From a virus: a stretch of DNA of 33,220 nt. This document shows positions 28,516-33,220 of this stretch, one piece after another. The notes under the pieces are model-generated. The model worked only from the letters and a program-made list of their open reading frames with translations. It was not told where the DNA came from and did not search any database. The first letter of the stretch is position 1. Each line of letters starts with the position of its first letter. The position numbers and the translations under genes were made by a program. Location of the stretch: IMG/VR virus record IMGVR_UViG_3300017776_000075, positions 1-33,220 of that record; one strand, given 5' to 3'.

Positions 28516-29263
28516 AGGCGGCGGATCAACACGCACAATCACCCAGACGCAAGGGCCACCAGAATACGCCAAACCGTTTATCGAATACGGTATGGGTCAG
28601 GCCAAACAGCTTTACACAGGCGGCACCGGCCAGCAGTATTACCCCGGCCAGACGGTTGTGGGTTACTCGCCGGAAAGCGAGATGGCATTAGCAGGTCAGC
28701 GTCAGATGGCGACTACCGGCTCGCCGCTTATTCCAATGACACAGGCCGTTGTGGCGCAAAACCTAGCAGGCACAAACCCACTACAGTCGGCTGCGTTCCG
28801 CCCAGCTATCGAGGCGGTGCAGGCTGAGGCGGCCAAGTCTGGACGCTACGGCTCAGGCTACCAGCAGGCGGCACTTGGTCAGGCGCTGGCGCCACTAGCG
28901 TATCAGGCGCAACAGGAAGCACTGGCACAGGCGCCGGGCGCGTATGAGTTTGGTTTCCGAGACTTGCAGAAGCTGGCCGAAGTCGGCGCGGCGCGTGAGG
29001 CGCAGTCTCAGGCCGAGCTGCAAGCTGACATGCAACGCTTCCAATTTGAGCAAGAGGCACCGGGTCAGGCGTTGGCTAATTATATGGCGATGGTACAGGG
29101 CGGAACGGTAGGCGGCACGTCGTCACAGCCGGTATTCCGCCAGCCGGTTGGCTCGGCGCTGTCAGGCGCACTTGGCGGCGCACAGATGATTGGTTCGTTT
29201 GCACCCGGATACGCTGGCTTAGGTGCGGCGGCTGGCGGCTTAGCGGGATTGTTGGGGGCTTAG
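28508..29263 (+). CDS. Ejection-type virion protein
   Basis: This 251-residue protein is rich in Ala, Gly, Gln and Tyr. It starts S-K-G-G-G-S-T-R-T-I-T-Q-T-Q-G-P-P-E-Y, has F-I-E-Y-G-M-G-Q-A-K-Q-L-Y and Y-Y-P-G-Q-T-V-V-G-Y, then a long amphipathic Gln/Ala helix region (about 80-190) and a hydrophobic Gly/Ala C-terminus (about 215-251). This make-up fits proteins that leave the capsid with the DNA and insert in the host envelope. It is the first of three such genes in a row. Confidence 0.65.
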   Translation: MSKGGGSTRTITQTQGPPEYAKPFIEYGMGQAKQLYTGGTGQQYYPGQTVVGYSPESEMALAGQRQMATTGSPLIPMTQAVVAQNLAGTNPLQSAAFRPAIEAVQAEAAKSGRYGSGYQQAALGQALAPLAYQAQQEALAQAPGAYEFGFRDLQKLAEVGAAREAQSQAELQADMQRFQFEQEAPGQALANYMAMVQGGTVGGTSSQPVFRQPVGSALSGALGGAQMIGSFAPGYAGLGAAAGGLAGLLGA

Positions 29264-29264
29264 T

Positions 29265-30590
29265 ATGGCGCAGATGACACCGGCACAGCGATTTCTAATG
29301 ATGACGCAGGGGCGTCAGCCACGCCCCGTTGCTAACATGATGCGACAGTATCAGACGCCTGCCGGGATTACCCCGCGTATGGCGTTGCAACGCCCACAGC
29401 CACCGGCACCAGCTATGCCAGCGGCAGCTCGTCTATCGCCAATGATGCAGCGCGTCGCGCAACAGGCCGCTATGCCGCGCATGACGCCGCCTGTGGCTGG
29501 CGCGGGTGCGACAACACCCCCGGCGACCACAACGCCAGCAGGCGGCCAACCTAGCGGGTTTATGAGTGCGTTTAGCCAGCCGTTGACGTCACCGGTCGGT
29601 CAGGCGATTAGCCAAGCCGCGATTGCGGGTGCGCGCGCCAGCGACTACTCGCCTACACCGGTATCGCTCGGCCGTGTATTAGCTGAGATGGGTGCGGCGG
29701 CTTCTGGCGGGTATATGGCAGGCGAAGAACGTGAACGTCAAATTAAAGCTGACGAGCGCGCAGCGAGACTGGCGAATTTACAGGCTATGACCGCTTATGC
29801 GAAGGCCGCACGCGGCGAAAAGCCAACGATGAAAATGCTGCCCGTAGAGGGTGGCGGTACGCAGTTGACTATGATCGACCCATACACTGGGGAGGAGCTA
29901 CAAAAAATTGGCGGAGTTAAGCCGCCGTCAGGTATGAGGTTGGAATTTGATCCAGAAACGGGGCAAATGACTTTTGTGCAAGGTGCTGGCAGCGATTTAG
30001 AAAAAGGCACAAAAAAGGATCTGGAAGCCGACATATCAAACCTTACCGGTCAACTATCTATGCTAGATCAGGCGGCGGCCACGTTTGATCCAGAGCTTTT
30101 GACCTATGGCGCAGAGCTTGAGAGTTTGTATGGGACAACCTTAGCAAAGATAAACCCGTCTATGCTTAGTGCAGAACAAAAAGATAAATTAACTCGGCGC
30201 ACGCAATTTGTTCGCGGCATTCAGCAAACATTTTCTACATTGCTTAATCAACTGTCTGGTGCGGCCGTGTCTAATTTTGAGCTTGGCAACGCTAGAAAAT
30301 ACAGCGTCAATCCAAATGACGACCCAATATCATTTGAAGCTAAACTAAGGGATCAGCGTGGCTTTGCAAACGCGGCTCTGTTTAGGGCGCAACAAATTTT
30401 GGGTGGCGAGTCTATTACCACTAATCTCGCTCAAAAGTATCCAATCTCGATCACCGGCAAGAACAGCCAAGGCGAGACAAAGACTTTATACATGCACGAG
30501 TTTGTAAACAAGTATATGGCTGCAAATGACGCGGATCAGGCGACTGCTATTGCGGCGTATGCCGAGGCGGCAAAGAAGGCTAGACAGTAA
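29265..30590 (+). CDS. Internal virion or ejection protein, coiled-coil rich
   Basis: The 441-residue product has a Met/Gln/Pro-rich N-terminus (about 1-110), a helix (E-E-R-E-R-Q-I-K-A-D-E-R-A-A-R-L near 155), then G-V-K-P-P-S-G-M-R-L-E-F-D-P-E-T-G and a helical C-terminal half that includes R-R-T-Q-F-V-R-G-I-Q-Q-T-F. The overall pattern (disordered start, helical rest) fits an internal virion protein. Some of the gene around 29900-30400 is richer in A/T than the rest. Its stop overlaps the next ATG (taATG). Confidence 0.6.
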   Translation: MAQMTPAQRFLMMTQGRQPRPVANMMRQYQTPAGITPRMALQRPQPPAPAMPAAARLSPMMQRVAQQAAMPRMTPPVAGAGATTPPATTTPAGGQPSGFMSAFSQPLTSPVGQAISQAAIAGARASDYSPTPVSLGRVLAEMGAAASGGYMAGEERERQIKADERAARLANLQAMTAYAKAARGEKPTMKMLPVEGGGTQLTMIDPYTGEELQKIGGVKPPSGMRLEFDPETGQMTFVQGAGSDLEKGTKKDLEADISNLTGQLSMLDQAAATFDPELLTYGAELESLYGTTLAKINPSMLSAEQKDKLTRRTQFVRGIQQTFSTLLNQLSGAAVSNFELGNARKYSVNPNDDPISFEAKLRDQRGFANAALFRAQQILGGESITTNLAQKYPISITGKNSQGETKTLYMHEFVNKYMAANDADQATAIAAYAEAAKKARQ

Positions 30591-32671
30591 TGGCTGACAA
30601 TGTTTTTGACTTAGCAGACGACCGCACAATTAGCCCGGCGCCTATGCGTATGCCAGTCGCATCCGGCACGGCTGGCGCGGCGTCAATACCTACCGTTGCG
30701 GCGGCATCCCTAATTCAAGAGCCAGAGGCGCGCATACGTTACTACTCACAGCGGATGGGTATACCGGCGGAAAAGTTTGGCATTGCTGATGGCAACATCG
30801 TTTACCAGACGCCAGAGGGTGCGCTGCAACGCGTGTCACCCGGATTTGCGCGTGAAGTCGCCAAGGGGCTTGGCCCGTCTCTTCCGGCCGCAGGTAGCGC
30901 GTTAGGCACGCTGCCCGGTTTGCTTATGTCCGCGACACCGGCGGCGCCTGCCGCTATCCCGACCGCTATTGCTGGCGGCACGACTGGCGCGATGGGCGGT
31001 CAGTATATTAGAGAGCTTCTGGCAAGGCAAATGGCCGGGCAAAGAATAAGCCCAATTCGCGTTGCCACAGAAGGCGCCATAGATATGGCGGCGTCACTTA
31101 CCGGCGCGCTAATAGGCAAGGGGCTTACCCGTGCGGCGGCCACTCAGGCGGCGAAGCAATTCAAGCAGGCGTTAAAGACAAGCGCAGGCGATGCGTCTCG
31201 CGCACTTCGTCAGACTTTGGCAAACGTCAACGCGCAGTACGGCACAAAAATATCGCTGACGCCAGCAGAGCTTACCGGCTCGGCAGACTTAATTGCGGCG
31301 CAAAAGGCGCTGACAGGAGACCCGCGCACTGGCGAGACAATGGCGCAATTTGCTCAAGAGCGCGGCGAGCAGATTGGTGTTGCGGCTTCTCAGATGCTGG
31401 AAAGCCTCGCGCCGAAAGCTGGCACGCAAGAGGCAACAGGAAGCGCATTGGCACAGGCTGCCGGTGAGGCGGTGACGCAGTTATCGAAGCAAAGGTCAGC
31501 AGCGGCAGCGCCAGCATACGCTAAGGCTTGGGAAGCCGGAAGCTCTGTAAACCTTCAGCCGTTTGACGCTTTGTTGACAGAGACGTCAGACAAATTTCAG
31601 CCGCTGAAAAACACGCTCAAAAGAATACGGGCAAACTACACAAAGCCCGCCAAAGTTAATGGCGAGACAAGGCCAGTAATTAGAGATGACGTAAACCTTG
31701 AGTATGTGCAGGATAACATCAAAGAGGTTTTGGATGATGAGATCAGCATTGCAATAAGATCAGGCGCAAACAAAAAAGCCCTCAGACTTCAAGAGTTACA
31801 GGGCAAGCTGTTGCAGGAAATGGATCGTCAGGTGCCGGAGTATGCGGGCGCTAGAAAAATCTGGGGTGACCTGAGCCGACCAATAGACGAAGTTGAGGGC
31901 GGTATACTGCCTATTCTGGCAAACAAAAACATCCGCGACTTTGAGTATATGGGCGCTAGGTTTTTGACCAGCTCAAGCCCGGCCGCTATCGCGCAGGCAA
32001 AACAAAATATACTGAAGGTCGAGGGCGGGCAGGACGTTTGGGATGCCACTGTTAGAGGCGCGCTAGAGCGTCAGTGGGAAAAAGCAAACAAGGTTCCAAT
32101 GTCATACATATCACGCCCAGACTTAGTGGCAGCCAGAGCGCCTGCGGTGTTTTGGTCAAATATGGTTGGCAACAAAGAGCAATTAGACCGTCTGAAAGCC
32201 GCTATGTCGCCACAGCAGATTGAGGCGTTTACTAACCTAACCAAAATTATGGAAGCCGCCAGCCGCGCTATGTATACCGGATCAGATACTTCGGCAAAAG
32301 AGAGCGCTAAAGAACTGCTAGATGAAACAACTATGGCTGGCACCGCAATGAAATACGCGCTGGCGCCTTGGGCAATACCGGGCGCGGCAAAAGACGCCGC
32401 TGGACGGGCTATGTCAGACGCTAATGTTAAAAAGCTGGCTAACGTCCTAACAAGCTCTGACGCCGTTGAGGCGCTTGCGGCATTACGAGCTGGTCAGGGT
32501 GGCAAGTGGTTCAACGAGCGCAACATGATGATCGCTGGCCGCTCATTAGCTCAAGCCGCAATGATTGGCGGCGAGCTTGTGACTGACTTTGAGGATCGCC
32601 CGCCCAAGTCGATATTATCAGGCGGGGCGCCCAGCATGACGCAGGGTATGATCAACCCGTTTGATATGTAG
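30590..32671 (+). CDS. Large internal virion (ejection) protein
   Basis: This 693-residue protein is the largest of the three ejection-type genes. Residues 40-60 contain E-A-R-I-R-Y-Y-S-Q-R-M-G-I-P and a D-G-N-I-V-Y-Q segment. Residues about 95-145 are hydrophobic and rich in Gly, Ala and Pro, like a membrane-inserting part. The rest is long helices with Arg, Lys and Ala (for example K-Q-F-K-Q-A-L-K-T), a central Y-A-K-A-W-E-A-G and a C-terminal region with amphipathic helices. It is likely delivered into the host to form the DNA channel. No lytic transglycosylase motif is visible. Confidence 0.62.
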   Translation: MADNVFDLADDRTISPAPMRMPVASGTAGAASIPTVAAASLIQEPEARIRYYSQRMGIPAEKFGIADGNIVYQTPEGALQRVSPGFAREVAKGLGPSLPAAGSALGTLPGLLMSATPAAPAAIPTAIAGGTTGAMGGQYIRELLARQMAGQRISPIRVATEGAIDMAASLTGALIGKGLTRAAATQAAKQFKQALKTSAGDASRALRQTLANVNAQYGTKISLTPAELTGSADLIAAQKALTGDPRTGETMAQFAQERGEQIGVAASQMLESLAPKAGTQEATGSALAQAAGEAVTQLSKQRSAAAAPAYAKAWEAGSSVNLQPFDALLTETSDKFQPLKNTLKRIRANYTKPAKVNGETRPVIRDDVNLEYVQDNIKEVLDDEISIAIRSGANKKALRLQELQGKLLQEMDRQVPEYAGARKIWGDLSRPIDEVEGGILPILANKNIRDFEYMGARFLTSSSPAAIAQAKQNILKVEGGQDVWDATVRGALERQWEKANKVPMSYISRPDLVAARAPAVFWSNMVGNKEQLDRLKAAMSPQQIEAFTNLTKIMEAASRAMYTGSDTSAKESAKELLDETTMAGTAMKYALAPWAIPGAAKDAAGRAMSDANVKKLANVLTSSDAVEALAALRAGQGGKWFNERNMMIAGRSLAQAAMIGGELVTDFEDRPPKSILSGGAPSMTQGMINPFDM

Positions 32672-32725
32672 GTGCCACTGACGCGGGCGCGCAAATATGC
32701 TATAAACTAGCAGAGGATTTGAGAT

Positions 32726-33214
32726 ATGAGCGTAAGAGATTACAACACCACCCCGTCCAGTAACACGACGATTGCGTCTATCGACATCTCGGAAGGCTGT
32801 AGCCCGGCGGGTATCAATAACGCGATACGCCAGCAGATGGCTGACATTGCGTCGGTGGTAGCCGGCACCGACGGGCTGGACGTGTTGAGCCTTGCAGACG
32901 ACGACAACAGCGCACAGATCAAGATACAAGCGCCCAGTGCGGTAACGACCACGACCACGCTTACTCTGCCAGATGGTGACGGCACTGACGGCCAGACACT
33001 ACTCACTGACGGCGCTGGCACACTTAGCTGGGGGCTAGGCGGCGGTGGCTCGTTCTTGGGCGAAGCTGGCGGCGGTCTGGGCGATATTATTCGCGTCCAC
33101 GAAGAGCAGATCGACACAGATGTGACGGTTGCGGCTAATACAAACGGTTTGGCGGCGGGGCCACTTATTGTAAACGCCACGATAACCATTAACGGCAACC
33201 TGACGGTGGTTTGA
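32726..33214 (+). CDS. Tail fibre-like virion protein, paralogue of the gene at 164
   Basis: This 162-residue protein has AGAGGA before the ATG. It opens M-S-V-R-D-Y-N-T-T-P-S-S-N-T, then I-D-I-S-E-G-C-S-P-A-G-I-N-N-A-I-R-Q-Q-M, L-T-L-P-D-G-D-G-T-D-G-Q-T, and a Gly-rich hinge before D-I-I-R-V-H-E-E-Q-I-D-T-D-V-T-V. All of these have counterparts in the product at 164-673. It probably anchors or forms part of a fibre at the tail. A 54-base gap separates it from the ejection gene, so it may start a new transcription unit of fibre genes that continues beyond the window. Confidence 0.7.
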   Translation: MSVRDYNTTPSSNTTIASIDISEGCSPAGINNAIRQQMADIASVVAGTDGLDVLSLADDDNSAQIKIQAPSAVTTTTTLTLPDGDGTDGQTLLTDGAGTLSWGLGGGGSFLGEAGGGLGDIIRVHEEQIDTDVTVAANTNGLAAGPLIVNATITINGNLTVV

Positions 33215-33216
33215 TA

Positions 33217-33220
33217 TGAG
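33217..33220 (+). CDS. Start of a further gene (only the first codon is inside the window)
   Basis: ATG at 33217 lies two bases after the stop of the fibre-like gene. The first copy of that gene (164-673) is likewise followed at once by an ATGAGC start, so a similar small fibre gene may follow here. Nothing more can be read. Confidence 0.35.

Noticed and set aside
1-33220. Direct terminal repeat or closed circle at the window ends
   Set aside because: The first and last hundred bases share no long identity; only paralogous fibre genes recur.
1-33220. tRNA genes and CRISPR arrays
   Set aside because: No cloverleaf with conserved T-arm and no regularly spaced identical repeats were seen by eye. 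A tRNA search program would be needed to exclude a divergent tRNA.

Overview
The window is a contiguous piece of a tailed double-stranded DNA phage genome. It is dense with virion, packaging, lysis and replication genes, most joined by 1- to 4-base stop/start overlaps. No bacterial housekeeping gene, tRNA, rRNA, CRISPR or insertion sequence was seen. A short tail (podovirus-like particle) is likely: there is a P22-like portal, an SU10-like major capsid protein, a Gp4-like adaptor, a nozzle-like protein and large ejection-type proteins, but no sheath, tube or tape-measure gene. The host is probably an alphaproteobacterium, perhaps marine: the base composition is GC-rich, the holin is of the gene-transfer-agent three-TM type, and a DUF6378-like protein is present. 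The host call is inference.

Layout. Bases 1-2631 (+) carry the end of a tail fibre, a fibre-like protein, three tandem related small fibre-type genes and two likely fibre-assembly proteins. Bases 2642-5016 (+) carry small membrane or secreted proteins, a PD-(D/E)XK nuclease and the lysis set (GH24 lysozyme, two holin-like proteins). Bases 5050-7670 (-) form a leftward early-type operon: a YqaJ-type recombination exonuclease, an HNH endonuclease, a LexA-like DNA-binding domain protein and several micro-genes, with two UUCG-loop terminators. Bases 7671-7780 are a divergent control region with an inverted repeat. Bases 7781-13207 (+) are the replication and early region: two more PD-(D/E)XK nucleases, a putative ssDNA-binding protein, a TOPRIM primase fused to a RepA-like helicase, and zinc-ribbon proteins. 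Bases 13197-15311 (+) hold small and large terminase, separated by a non-coding gap. Bases 15311-33214 (+) hold a large polyvalent-like protein, a cluster of tiny basic proteins, portal, scaffold, major capsid, adaptor, repeat-rich virion proteins, nozzle, three ejection-type proteins and a second fibre-like gene.

The most striking feature is a 210-base group I intron without an open reading frame. It interrupts the major capsid gene after its 68th coding base; P1, P3, P4, P6a, P7, P7.1, P7.2, P8, P9 and part of P10 can all be paired by eye, and splicing restores one 316-residue capsid protein. Other structure worth a second look: an H-type pseudoknot eight bases after the stop of the putative ssDNA-binding gene, a folded three-way-junction-like leader before another replication-region gene, a duplicated 17-base palindrome at the small/large terminase junction, and a virion protein built from seven repeats of exactly 20 residues.

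No DNA polymerase, RNA polymerase or integrase gene is present in this window. The two ends do not overlap in sequence, so the genome is probably not complete here.
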